From contig NC_090946.1 in the NCBI RefSeq assembly GCF_040807025.1, forward strand, positions 6,552,001-6,616,000: a DNA stretch of 64,000 nt. Direction: 5' to 3'. The position numbers and the translations under genes are program-made. Below, in pieces: positions 24,004-36,836 of this stretch. The notes beneath the pieces are model-generated. The model was not told the origin of the DNA. It saw nothing but the letters and a program-made list of their open reading frames with translations, and did no database searches. Position 1 is the stretch's first letter. Each line of letters opens with the position of its first letter. The stretch is from Struthio camelus (taxonomy: Eukaryota; Chordata; Aves; Struthioniformes; Struthionidae).

Positions 24004-27000
24004 AAAGCACTCCAGCAGGGCCAAAACGACTGCGTCGGGGCTGAAAGCGTTCCACCAGGGCTAAAACCACTCCGTCGACATTAAAACCACTACGCCAAGC
24101 CTAAAACCACTCCGTCAGGGCTGAAACCACTCCGCCGAGCCTGAAACCACTGCGTCAGGCCTGAAACCACTCCGCCAGGGCCAAAACCACTGCGTCAGGC
24201 CTAAAACCACTCCACCGAGCCTAAAACAACTCCGTCGGGGCCAAAACCACTCCACCAGTGCTGAAACCGCTCCGTCGGGGCTGAAACCGCTCCGTGAAGC
24301 CGAAAAGCACTGTGTCGGGGCTGAAACCGCTCCGTGAAGCCGAAAAGCACTGTGTCGGGGCTGAAACCCCTCCGCGAAGCCGAAAAGCACTGTGTCGGGG
24401 CTGAAAGCACTCCGCCGAGGCCAAAACCACTCGTCTGACCTTAAAACCACTCCGCCGAGCCTAAAAGCACTGCATCGGGGCTGAAACCACTGCGCCAGGG
24501 CCAAATCCACTCCGTCAGGGCTGAAACCACTCCATCAAACCTAAAACCACTGCATCAGGCCGAAAACCACTCCGTTGGGGCTGAAACCATTCCGTCGGGG
24601 CTGAAACCACTGTGCCAGGGCCGAAACCACTCCTCCGACAGTAAAACCACTACATCAAGCCTAAAACCACTCCGTCGGGGCTGAAACCACTCCGCCGAGC
24701 CTAAAACCACTCTGTCGGGGCTGAAACCACTGTGCTGGGGCGGAAACTGCTCCGTCAGGCTGTAAACCACTGCGTCAGGCCGGAAAGCACTCCACCAGGG
24801 CCAAAACCTGAAAGCGTTCCACCAGGGCTAAAACCACTCCGTCGACATTAAAACCACTACGCCAAGCCTAAAAGCACTCTGCCGAGCCTGAAACCACTCC
24901 GCCAGGGCCAAAACCACTCCGCCGAGCCTAAAACAACTCCGTCGGGGCCAAAACCACTCCACCAGTGCTGAAACTGCTCCGTCGGGGCTGAAACCCCTCC
25001 GTGAAGCCGAAAAGCACTGTGTCGGGGCTGAAACCCCTCCGTGAAGCCGAAAAGCACTCTGTCGGGGCTGAAACCCCTCCGTGAAGCTGAAAAGCACTCT
25101 GTCGGGGTTGAAAGCACTCCGCCGAGGCCAAAACCACTCGTCTGACCTTAAAACCCCTCCGCCGAGCCTAAAAGCACTGCATCGGGGCTGAAACCACTGC
25201 GCCAGGGCCAAATCCACTCCGTCAGGGCTGAAACCACTCCATCAAACCTAAAACCACTGCATCAGGCCGAAAACCACTCCGTCGGGGCTGAAACCACTCC
25301 ACCGAGCCTAAAAGCAGTGCGTCAGGGCTGAAACCACTCCGCCAAGCCTAAAACCACTGCGTCAGGTGGAAAACCACTCCGCCGAGCCTAGAACCACTCC
25401 ACTGAGCCTAAAAGCACTGCATTGGGGCTGAAACCACTCTGCCAGGGCTAAAACGACTGCGTCGGGGCTGAAACCACTCCATCAAGCCTAAAACCACTGC
25501 GTCGGGGCTGAAACTACTGCGTCAGGCCCAAAATAACTCCGCCAGGGCCAAAACCACTCGTCTGACCTTAAAACCACTCCATCAAGCCTAAAAGCACTGC
25601 GTCGGGGCAGAAACTGCTCCGTCAGGCTGAAAACCACTCCGTCGGGGCTGAAGCCACTCCGTCGGGGCTGAAGCCACTCCGTCGGGGCTGAAGCCACTCC
25701 GTCGGGGCTGAAGCCACTCCGTCGGGGCTGAAGCCACTCCGTCGGGGCTGAAGCCACTCCGTCGGGGCTGAAGCCACTCCGGCGAGCCTAAAAACACTCC
25801 GCCAGGGCCAAAACCACTGCATCAGGCCGAAAACCACTCCGTCGGGGCTAAAACCATTCCGTCGGGGCCGAAACCACTGTGCCAGGGCCGAAACCACTGT
25901 GCCAGGGCCAAAACCACTCCTCCGACAGTAAAACCACTACATCAAGCCTAAAACCACACCGCCGGGGCAGAAACCACTCCGCCGAGCCTAAAGGCAGTGC
26001 GACAGGGCTGAAACCACTCCGCCAAGCCTAAAACCACTGCGTCAGGTGGAAAACCACTCCGCCAGGGCCAAAACCACTGCGTCAGGCCTAAAACCACTCC
26101 GCCGAGCCGAAAACAACTCCGTCGGGGCCAAAACCACTCCACCAGTGCTGAAACCGCTCCGTCGGGGCTGAAACCCCTCCGTGAAGCCGAAAAGCACTGT
26201 GTCGGGGCTGAAACCCCTCCGTGAAGCCGAAAAGCACTCTGTCGGGGCTGAAACCATTCCGCGAAGCTGAAAAGTACTCTGTCGGGGCTGAAACCCCTCC
26301 GTGAAGCCAAAAAGCACTCTGTCGGGGCTGAAAGCACTCCGCTGAGCCTAAAAGCACTGCATCGGGGCTGAAACCACTGCGCCAGGGCCAAATCCACTCC
26401 GTCAGGGCTGAAACCACTCCATCAAACCTAAAACCACTGCATCAGGCCGAAAACCACTCCGTCGGGGCTGAAACCATTCCGTCGGGGCTGAAACCACTGT
26501 GCCAGGGCCGAAACCACTGTGCCAGGGCCAAAACCACTCCTCCGACAGTAAAACCACTACATCAAGCCTAAAACCACTCCGCCGAGCCTAAAACCACTCT
26601 GTCGGGGCTGAAACCACTGTGCTGGGGCGGAAACTGCTCCGTCAGGCTGTAAACCACTGCGTCAGGCCGGAAAGCACTCCACCAGGGCCAAAACCTGAAA
26701 GCGTTCCACCAGGGCTAAAACCACTCCGTCGACATTAAAACCACTACGCCAAGCCTAAAAGCACTCCGCCGAGCCTGAAACCACTCCGCCAGGGCCAAAA
26801 CCACTCCGCCGAGCCGAAAACAACTCCGTCGGGGCCAAAACCACTCCACCAGTGCTGAAACTGCTCCGTCGGGGCTGAAACCCCTCCGTGAAGCCGAAAA
26901 GCACTGTGTCGGGGCTGAAACCCCTCCGTGAAGCCGAAAAGCACTGTGTCGGGGCTGAAACCCCTCCGTGAAGCCGAAAAGCACTGTGTCGGGGCTGAAA

Positions 27001-30000
27001 CCCCTCCGTGAAGCCGAAAAGCACTGTGTCGGGGCTGAAACCCCTCCGTGAAGCCGAAAAGCACTGTGTCGGGGTTGAATCCACTCCGCCAAGCTGAAAA
27101 GCACTGTGTTGGGGTTGAAACCCCTCCGTGAAGCCGAAAAGCACTGTGTCGGGGTTGAAACCACTCCGCCAGGGCCAAAACCACTCGTCTGACCTTAAAA
27201 CGACTCCACTGAGCCTAAAACCATTCCGTCAGGACTGGAACCACTCCGCCGAGCCTAAAACCACTGCGTCGGGGCTGAAATCACTCTGCCGAGCCTGAAA
27301 CCACTGCGTCAGGGCTGAAACCACTCCGCCGAGCCTAAAACAACTCCGTGGGGCCAAAACCACTCCAGCAGTGCTGAAACCACTCCGCCGGGGCTGACAC
27401 CACTCCGCCGAGGCCAAAACCACTGCGTCGGGGCCGAAAGCACTCCGCCAGGGCCAAAAACACTCCGCCGAGCCTAAAACCACTCCGCCAAGCCTAAAAG
27501 CACTCTGTCAGGGTTGAATCCACTCCGCCGAGCCTAAAAGCACTGTGTCGGGGCTGAAACCACTCCGCCAGGGCCAAAACCACTCGTCTGACCTTAAAAC
27601 CACTGAGTCGGGGCCGAAACCACTGAGTCGGGGCCGAAACCACTGAGTCGGGGCCGAAACCACTGAGTCGGGGCCGAAACCACTCGTCTGACCTTAAAAC
27701 CACTCCGCCGAGCCTAAAAGCAGTGCGTCGGGGCTGAAACTACTGCGTCAGGCCCAATACAACTCCGCCAGGGCCAAAACCACTCCGTTGTTGCTGAAAC
27801 AACTCCGCCAGGGCCAAAAAAACTATGCCAAGCCTAAAACCTCTCCGCCGGGGCGAAAACCACTCCGTCAGGGCTGAAACCACTCCGCCAAGCCGAAAAC
27901 CACTGCGTCAGGTAGAAAACCACTCCGCCGAGCCTAAAAGCAGTGCGTCAGGGCTGAAACCACTCTGCCAAGCGTAAAACCACTCCACCGAGGCGAAAAC
28001 CACTCCGTCGGGGCTGAAACCACTCCACCGAGGTGAAAACCACTCCGTCGGGGTTGAAACCACTCCGCCGAGGTGAAAAGCAGTGCGTCAGGGCTGAAAC
28101 CCCTCCGCCGAGCCTAAAACCACTGCGTCGGGGCTGAAACCACTCCGCCGAGGAGAAAAGCAGTGCGTCAGGGCTGAAACCACTCTGCAAGCCTAAAACC
28201 ACTGCGCCGACATTAAAACCATTCCGCCAAGCCTAAAACCACTGCGCCGGGGCTGAAACCACTCCGCCGAGCCTAAAACCACTGCGTCGGGGCTGAAACC
28301 ACTGTGCCAGGATCAAAACCACTCCGCCGGGGCAGAAACCATTCCATCGGGGCTGAAACCACTCCGCCAGGGCCAAAACCACTTGGCTGACCTTAAAACC
28401 ACTCCATCAAGATTAAAACCATTCCGTCGGGGCTGAAACCACTCCGCCGAGCCTAAAACCACTCCGTCGGGGCTGAAATCACTCTGCCGAGCCTGAAACC
28501 ACTGCCTCAGGCCTAAAACCACTCCGCCGAGCCTAAAACAACTCTGTCGGGGCCTAAACCACTCGGCTGACCTTAAAACCCCTCCGCCGAGCCTAAAAGC
28601 ACTGCATCGGGGCCTGAAACCACTGCGCCAGGGCCAAATCCACTCCGTCAGGGCTGAAACCACTCCATCAAACCTAAAACCACTGCATCAGGCCGAAAAC
28701 CACTCCGTCGGGGCTGAAACCACTCCACCGAGCCTAAAAGCAGTGCGTCAGGGCTGAAACCACTCCGCCAAGCCTAAAACCACTGCGTCAGGTGGAAAAC
28801 CACTCCGCCGAGCCTAGAACCACTCCACTGAGCCTAAAAGCACTGCATTGGGGCTGAAACCACTCTGCCAGGGCTAAAACGACTGCGTCGGGGCTGAAAC
28901 CACTCCATCAAGCCTAAAACCACTGCGTCGGGGCTGAAACTACTGCGTCAGGCCCAAAATAACTCCGTTGGGGCCAAAACCACTCCAGCAGTGCTGAAAC
29001 CACTGTGCCAAGCCTGAAACCACTGCGTCGGGGCTGAAACCACTCCACCAGGGCCAAAACCACTCAAGCGGGGCTGAAAGCGTTCCACCAGGGCTAAAAC
29101 CACTCCGCCGACATTAAAACCACTGCGCCAAGCGTGAAACCCCTCCGTCGGGGCTGAAACCACTCCGCCGAGCCTAAAAGCAGTGCGTCAGGGCTGAAAC
29201 CACTCCGCCGAGCCTAAAAGCAGTGCGTCAGGGCTGAAACCACTCCGCCGAGCCTAAAACCACTGCATCAGGTGGAAAACCACTCCGCCAGGGCCAAAAC
29301 CCCTCCGCTGACATTAAAACCATTCCGTCAGGGCTGGAACCACTCCGCCGAGCCTAAAACCCCTCCGTCGGGGCGGAAACCACTGTGCCGGGGCGGAAAC
29401 TGCTCCGTCAGGCTGTAAACCACTGCGTCAGGCCGAAAAGCACTCCACCAGGGCCAAAACGACTGCGTCGAGGCTGAAAGCGTTCCACCAGGGCTAAAAC
29501 CACTCCACCGACATTAAAACCACTGCGCCAAGCCTAAAAGCACTGCGTCGGGGCTGAAACAACTCCGCCGAGCCTGAAACCACTGCGTCGGGGCTGAAAC
29601 CACTCCGTCGAGCCTGAAACCACTGCGTCGGGGCTGAAACCACTCCGCCTAGCCGAAAACCACTGCATCGGGGCTGAAACCACTCCGCCAAGCCGAAAAC
29701 CACTGCGTCGGGGCTGACACCACTCTGCCGAGCCGAAAACCACTGCGTTGGGGCTGAAAGCACTCCACCAAGCAGAAAAGCACTCCGTTGGGGTTGAAAG
29801 CACTCCACCAAGCAGAAAAGCACTCCGGCGGGGTGGAAATTGCTCCGTCAGGCCGATGAGGACTCCACCAGGGCCAAAAACACTCTGCCGATATTAAAAC
29901 CACTGCGCCGAGCCAAAAACGACTCTGTCTTGGCCGAAATCACTCCACTGAGCCTAAAACCACTCCGTCAGGGCTGAAACCACTCCATCAAGCCTAAAAC

Positions 30001-31276
30001 CACTCCGTCGGGGCTGAAACCACTCTGCCGAGCCGAAAACCACTTGGCCGACCTTAAAACCACTCATTGAAGCCTAAAACCACTCCATCAAGCCTAAAAA
30101 AACTGCGCCGGGGACGAAAGCACTCCGCCAAGCCTTAAACCACTCCTTCGGTGCCAAAACGACTCCGCAAGGCCTAAAACGACTCCGCCGAGGCTAAAAC
30201 CACTGTGTTGGGGCTGAAACCACTCCGCTGAGCCGAAAACCAGTGTGTTGGGGCTGAAACCACTCCGCCAAGCCGAAAACCACTGCGTCGGGGCTGAAAC
30301 CACTCCGCCAGGCCGAAAACCACTCCGTTGGGGCTGCGACCACTCCACCAAGCCTAAAGCCACTGCGTCGGGGCCAAAACCACTCCACCAGTGCTGAAAC
30401 CACTGCGTCGCGGCTGAAACCAGTCCGCCAGGGCCAAAAACACTCCGCCAACATTAAAACCACTCTGCCGAGCCTAAAACCACTGCGTCAGGGCTGAAAC
30501 CACTCCACAAAGCCGAAAACCACTGCATCAGGGCTGAAACCACTCTGCCAGGGCTAAAACCACTCGGCTGACCTTAAAACCACTCCGCCAAGCCTAAAAC
30601 CACTGCGTCGGGGCTGAAACCACTCCATCAAGCCGAAAACCACTGCGTCGGGGCTGAAACCGCTCCATCAAGCCGAAAACCTCTGCGTTGGGGCGGAAAC
30701 CACTCCACCGAGCCTAAATCCACTGCGTCGGGGCGGAAACCACTGTGCCAGGACCAAAACCACTCTGTCGGGGTGGAAATTGCTGCGTCAGGCCGAAAAG
30801 GACTCCATCAGGGCCAAAAACACTCCGCCGATATTAAAACCACTGCGCCGAGCCGAAAACCACTCCGTCGGGGCCGAAATCACTCCACTGAGCCTAAAAC
30901 CACTCCGTCGGGGCCGAAATCACTCCACTGAGCCTAAAACCACTGTGTTGGGGCTGAAACCACTCCGCCAAGACGAAAACCAGTCCGTCGGGGCTGAAAC
31001 CACTCCGCTGAGCCGAAAACCACTCCGTCAGGGCTGAAACCACTGCGCCGAGCCTGAAACCACTCCGTCGGGGCTGAAACCACTCCGCCAAGCCGAAAAC
31101 CACTGCGTCGGGGCTGAAACCACTCCGCCAAGCCTAAAACTACTGCATCAGGCCGAAAACCACTCCGTCCGGGCAGAAACCACTCCACCAAGCCTAAAAC
31201 CCCTCCGTCGGGGCTGAAACCACTGTGCTGGGGCGGAAACTGCTCCGTCAGGCTGTAAACCACTGCGTCAGGCCGG
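24004..31276 (+). repeat. Macro-repeat copy 3, chimeric at its right end
   Basis: Unit order follows the previous copies to about 28540, with the diagnostic deletion near 24801 and 26691. It then switches to blocks resembling other parts of the array. In particular about 30730-31130 is nearly identical to about 6850-7250 at the far left edge, 23.88 kb away. This indicates non-tandem exchange or conversion inside the array. Confidence 0.75.
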
Positions 31277-34200
31277 AAAGCACTCCAGCAGGGCCAAAAC
31301 GACTGCGTCGGGGCTGAAAGCGTTCCACCAGGGCTAAAACCACTCCGTCGACATTAAAACCACTACGCCAAGCCTAAAACCACTCCGTCAGGGCTGAAAC
31401 CACTCCGCCGAGCCTGAAACCACTGCGTCAGGCCTGAAACCACTCCGCCAGGGCCAAAACCACTGCGTCAGGCCTAAAACCACTCCACCGAGCCTAAAAC
31501 AACTCCGTCGGGGCCAAAACCACTCCACCAGTGCTGAAACCGCTCCGTCGGGGCTGAAACCCCTCCGTGAAGCCGAAAAGCACTGTGTCGGGGCTGAAAC
31601 CCCTCCGTGAAGCCGAAAAGCACTGTGTCGGGGCTGAAACCCCTCCGCGAAGCCGAAAAGCACTGTGTCGGGGCTGAAAGCACTCCGCCGAGGCCAAAAC
31701 CACTCGTCTGACCTTAAAACCACTCCGCCGAGCCTAAAAGCACTGCATCGGGGCTGAAACCACTGCGCCAGGGCCAAATCCACTCCGTCAGGGCTGAAAC
31801 CACTCCATCAAACCTAAAACCACTGCATCAGGCCGAAAACCACTCCGTTGGGGCTGAAACCATTCCGTCGGGGCTGAAACCACTGTGCCAGGGCCGAAAC
31901 CACTCCTCCGACAGTAAAACCACTACATCAAGCCTAAAACCACTCCGTCGGGGCTGAAACCACTCCGCCGAGCCTAAAACCACTCTGTCGGGGCTGAAAC
32001 CACTGTGCTGGGGCGGAAACTGCTCCGTCAGGCTGTAAACCACTGCGTCAGGCCGGAAAGCACTCCACCAGGGCCAAAACCTGAAAGCGTTCCACCAGGG
32101 CTAAAACCACTCCGTCGACATTAAAACCACTACGCCAAGCCTAAAAGCACTCTGCCGAGCCTGAAACCACTCCGCCAGGGCCAAAACCACTCCGCCGAGC
32201 CTAAAACAACTCCGTCGGGGCCAAAACCACTCCACCAGTGCTGAAACCGCTCCGTCGGGGCTGAAACCCCTCCGTGAAGCCGAAAAGCACTGTGTCGGGG
32301 CTGAAACCCCTCCGTGAAGCCGAAAAGCACTGTGTCGGGGCTGAAACCCCTCCGTGAAGCCGAAAAGCACTCTGTCGGGGTTGAAAGCACTCCGCCGAGG
32401 CCAAAACCACTCGTCTGACCTTAAAACCCCTCCGCCGAGCCTAAAAGCACTGCATCGGGGCTGAAACCACTGCGCCAGGGCCAAATCCACTCCGTCAGGG
32501 CTGAAACCACTCCATCAAACCTAAAACCGCTGCATCAGGCCGAAAACCACTCCGTCGGGGCTGAAACCACTCCACCGAGCCTAAAAGCAGTGCGTCAGGG
32601 CTGAAACCACTCCGCCAAGCCTAAAACCACTGCGTCAGGTGGAAAACCACTCCGCCGAGCCTAGAACCACTCCACTGAGCCTAAAAGCACTGCATTGGGG
32701 CTGAAACCACTCTGCCAGGGCTAAAACGACTGCGTCGGGGCTGAAACCACTCCATCAAGCCTAAAACCACTGCGTCGGGGCTGAAACTACTGCGTCAGGC
32801 CCAAAATAACTCCGCCAGGGCCAAAACCACTCGTCTGACCTTAAAACCACTCCATCAAGCCTAAAAGCACTGCGTCGGGGCAGAAACTGCTCCGTCAGGC
32901 TGAAAACCACTCCGTCGGGGCTGAAGCCACTCCGTCGGGGCTGAAGCCACTCCGTCGGGGCTGAAGCCACTCCGGCGAGCCTAAAAACACTCCGCCAGGG
33001 CCAAAACCACTGCATCAGGCCGAAAACCACTCCGTCGGGGCTAAAACCATTCCGTCGGGGCCGAAACCACTGTGCCAGGGCCGAAACCACTGTGCCAGGG
33101 CCAAAACCACTCCTCCGACAGTAAAACCACTACATCAAGCCTAAAACCACACCGCCGGGGCAGAAACCACTCCGCCGAGCCTAAAGGCAGTGCGACAGGG
33201 CTGAAACCACTCCGCCAAGCCTAAAACCACTGCGTCAGGTGGAAAACCACTCCGCCAGGGCCAAAACCACTGCGTCAGGCCTAAAACCACTCCGCCGAGC
33301 CGAAAACAACTCCGTCGGGGCCAAAACCACTCCACCAGTGCTGAAACCGCTCCGTCGGGGCTGAAACCCCTCCGTGAAGCCGAAAAGCACTGTGTCGGGG
33401 CTGAAACCCCTCCGTGAAGCCGAAAAGCACTCTGTCGGGGCTGAAACCATTCCGCGAAGCTGAAAAGTACTCTGTCGGGGCTGAAACCCCTCCGTGAAGC
33501 CAAAAAGCACTCTGTCGGGGCTGAAAGCACTCCGCTGAGCCTAAAAGCACTGCATCGGGGCTGAAACCACTGCGCCAGGGCCAAATCCACTCCGTCAGGG
33601 CTGAAACCACTCCATCAAACCTAAAACCACTGCATCAGGCCGAAAACCACTCCGTCGGGGCTGAAACCATTCCGTCGGGGCTGAAACCACTGTGCCAGGG
33701 CCGAAACCACTGTGCCAGGGCCAAAACCACTCCTCCGACAGTAAAACCACTACATCAAGCCTAAAACCACTCCGCCGAGCCTAAAACCACTCTGTCGGGG
33801 CTGAAACCACTGTGCTGGGGCGGAAACTGCTCCGTCAGGCTGTAAACCACTGCGTCAGGCCGGAAAGCACTCCACCAGGGCCAAAACCTGAAAGCGTTCC
33901 ACCAGGGCTAAAACCACTCCGTCGACATTAAAACCACTACGCCAAGCCTAAAAGCACTCCGCCGAGCCTGAAACCACTCCGCCAGGGCCAAAACCACTCC
34001 GCCGAGCCGAAAACAACTCCGTCGGGGCCAAAACCACTCCACCAGTGCTGAAACTGCTCCGTCGGGGCTGAAACCCCTCCGTGAAGCCGAAAAGCACTGT
34101 GTCGGGGCTGAAACCCCTCCGTGAAGCCGAAAAGCACTGTGTCGGGGCTGAAACCCCTCCGTGAAGCCGAAAAGCACTGTGTCGGGGCTGAAACCCCTCC

Positions 34201-35300
34201 GTGAAGCCGAAAAGCACTGTGTCGGGGCTGAAACCCCTCCGTGAAGCCGAAAAGCACTGTGTCGGGGTTGAATCCACTCCGCCAAGCTGAAAAGCACTGT
34301 GTTGGGGTTGAAACCCCTCCGTGAAGACCAAAAGCACTGTGTCGGGGTTGAAACCACTGCGCCAGGGCCAAAACCACTCGTCTGACCTTAAAACGACTCC
34401 ACTGAGCCTAAAACCATTCCGTCAGGACTGGAACCACTCCGCCGAGCCTAAAACCACTGCGTCGGGGCTGAAATCACTCTGCCGAGCCTGAAACCACTGC
34501 GTCAGGGCTGAAACCACTCCGCCGAGCCTAAAACAACTCCGTGGGGCCAAAACCACTCCAGCAGTGCTGACACCACTCCGCCGGGGCTGACACCACTCCG
34601 CCGAGGCCAAAACCACTGCGTCGGGGCCGAAAGCACTCCGCCAGGGCCAAAAACACTCCGCCGAGCCTAAAACCACTCCGCCAAGCCTAAAAGCACTCTG
34701 TCAGGGTTGAATCCACTCCGCCGAGCCTAAAAGCACTGTGTCGGGGCTGAAACCACTCCGCCAGGGCCAAAACCACTCGTCTGACCTTAAAACCACTGAG
34801 TCGGGGCCGAAACCACTGAGTCGGGGCCGAAACCACTGAGTCGGGGCCGAAACCACTGAGTCGGGGCCGAAACCACTCGTCTGACCTTAAAACCACTCCG
34901 CCGAGCCTAAAAGCAGTGCGTCGGGGCTGAAACTACTGCGTCAGGCCCAATACAACTCCGCCAGGGCCAAAACCACTCCGTTGTTGCTGAAACCACTGCG
35001 TCGGGGCTGAAACCACTGTGTCAGGCCGAAAACCACTCTGCCAAGCCTAAAACCACTCCGCCGAGGTGAAAACCACTCCGTGGTTGCTGAAACCACTCCG
35101 CCGAGCCTAAAAGCAGTGCGTCAGGGCTGAAACCACTCCACCAAGCCGAAAACCACTGCGTCAGGTGGAAAACCACTCCGCGGAGCCTAAAAGCAGTGCG
35201 TCAGGGCTGAAACCACTCCGCCAAGCCTAAAACTACTGCATCAGGCCGAAAACCACTCCGTCCGGGCAGAAACCACTCCACCAAGCCTAAAACCCCTCCG
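31277..35300 (+). repeat. Macro-repeat copy 4, truncated
   Basis: Unit order again follows copy 1, with the diagnostic deletion near 32081 and 33881 and four GAGTCGGGGCCG units near 34797-34876. From about 34990 it jumps to a block like 16430-16740 and then continues as unordered 20-base units to the array end. Confidence 0.75.
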
Positions 35301-36836
35301 TCGGGGCTGAAACCACTCCGCCAGGGCCAAAACCACTCCGCTGACATTAAAACCATTCCGTCAGGGCTGGAACCACTCCGCCGAGCCTGAAACCACTGCG
35401 TCGGGGCTGAAACCACTGCGTCAGGCCCAAAACAGCTCTGTCGGGGCTGAAACCACTGCGTCGGGGCTGAAACCACTCCGCCAGGGCCAAAACCACTCGG
35501 GTGACCTTAGAACCACTCCATCAAGCCTAAAAGCACTGCGTCGGGGCTGAAACTGCTCCGTCAGGCTGAAAACCACTCCGCCGAGCCCGAAAACCACTCC
35601 GCCGGGGCTGAAACCACTCCACCAGGGCCAAAACCCCTCCGCTGACATTAAAACCATTCCGTCCGGGCTGGAACCACTCCGCCAAGCCTAAAACCCCTCC
35701 GTCGGGGCGGAAACCACTGTGCTGGGGCGGAAACTGCTCTGTCAGGCTGTAAACCACTGCGTCAGGCCGAAAAGCACTCCAGCAGGGCCAAAACGACTGC
35801 GTCGGGGCTGAAAGCGTTCCACCAGGGCTAAAACCACTCCGCTGACATTAAAACCACTGCGCCAAGCCTAAAAGCACTGCGTCGGGGCTGAAACCACTGC
35901 GTCAGGCCTGAAACCACTCCGCCGAGCCTGAAACCACTGCGTCAGGCCTGAAACCACTCCGCCGAGCCGAAAACAACTCCATCGGGGCTGAAACCACTCC
36001 ACCAGTGCTGAAACCGCTCCGTCGGGGCTGAAACCCCTCCGTGAAGCCGAAAAGCACTGTGTCGGGGCTGAAACCCCTCCGTGAAGCCGAAAAGCACTCT
36101 GTTGGGGTTGAAACCCCTCCGTGAAGCCGAAAAGCACTGTGTCGGGGTTGAAACCACTCCGCCAAGCCTAAAAGCACTGTGTCGGGGCTGAAACCACTCC
36201 GCCAGGGCCAAAACCACTGCGTTGGGGTTGTAACCCCTCCGCCGAGCCTAAAACCACTGCGTCGGGGCTGAAACTACTGTGTCAGGGCCAAAACCACTCT
36301 GCCAAGCCTAAAACCACTCCACCAGTGCTGAACCCACTGCGCCAAGCCTGAAACCACTGCGTCGGGGCCAAAACCACTCCACCGAGCCTGAAACCACTGC
36401 GTCAGGGCAGAAACCACTCCGCCGAGCCTAAAACCACTCCGCCGGGGCTGAAACCTCTCCACCAGGGCCAAAACCACTCGGCTGACCTTAAAACCACTCC
36501 ATCAAGCCTAAAAGCACTGCATCGGGGCTGAAACTGCTCCGTCAGGCTGAAAACCACTCCACCGAGCCTGAAACCACTGCGTCAGGGCAGAAACCACTCC
36601 GCCGAGCCTAAAACCACTCCGCCGGGGCTGAAACCACTCTGCCAGGGCCAAAACCACTCGGCTGACCTTAAAACCACTCCGCCGAGCCTGAAACCACTGC
36701 GTCGGGGCTGAAACTGCTCCGTCAGGCTGAAAACCACTCCGCCGAGCCTAAAACAACTCCGTCGGCGCCAAAACCACTGCATCAGGCCGAAAACCACTCC
36801 ATCGGGGCAGAAACCACTCCACCGAGCTGAGAACGG

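Larger units (their letters stand above)
6003..36836 (+). repeat. About 31 kb minisatellite, 20-base unit
   Basis: The consensus is AAACCACTCCGTCGGGGCTG. The first ten bases are nearly constant, while the second ten come from a limited set. Common second halves include GTCGGGGCTG, GCCGAGCCTA, GCCAAGCCTA, GCCAGGGCCA, ATCAAGCCTA, ACCAGTGCTG, GTCAGGCCGA, GTGAAGCCGA and GTCTGACCTT. About 1,500 units fit the span. Spacing is strikingly regular: units stay in 20-base register over kilobases and indels are rare. Most units carry one or more CpG. Minus-strand open frames of 60-190 codons with a 20-residue periodic peptide (core EWFQPRRSGF) arise because most units contain no minus-strand stop. A 20-base unit is not a multiple of three, so each unit gained or lost shifts frame; I do not call these genes. 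I do not recognise the unit as a named avian satellite. Confidence 0.97.

Noticed and set aside
6376..36797. Dozens of minus-strand open frames of 60-190 codons with a 20-residue periodic peptide (EWFQPRRSGF core)
   Set aside because: They appear in all three minus frames because most units contain no minus-strand stop. The 20-base unit is not a multiple of three, stops appear wherever certain words occur, and no start, promoter or splice context favours one frame.
6003..36836. CRISPR-like array (regular repeats with variable parts)
   Set aside because: The variable halves recur many times instead of being unique spacers, the unit is only 20 bases, there are no cas genes and the context is a bird genome.
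6003..36836. Interstitial telomere repeats (minus strand shows TTTTAGGC)
   Set aside because: There are no tandem TTAGGG hexamers; the resemblance is limited to part of one 20-base unit variant.
6003..36836. Known avian satellites (41-base CNM/PO41 type or the W-linked XhoI/EcoRI families)
   Set aside because: Unit length and sequence do not fit the 41-base families. The W-linked families have alternating A and T clusters, which are absent here. A library search would be needed for a firm exclusion.
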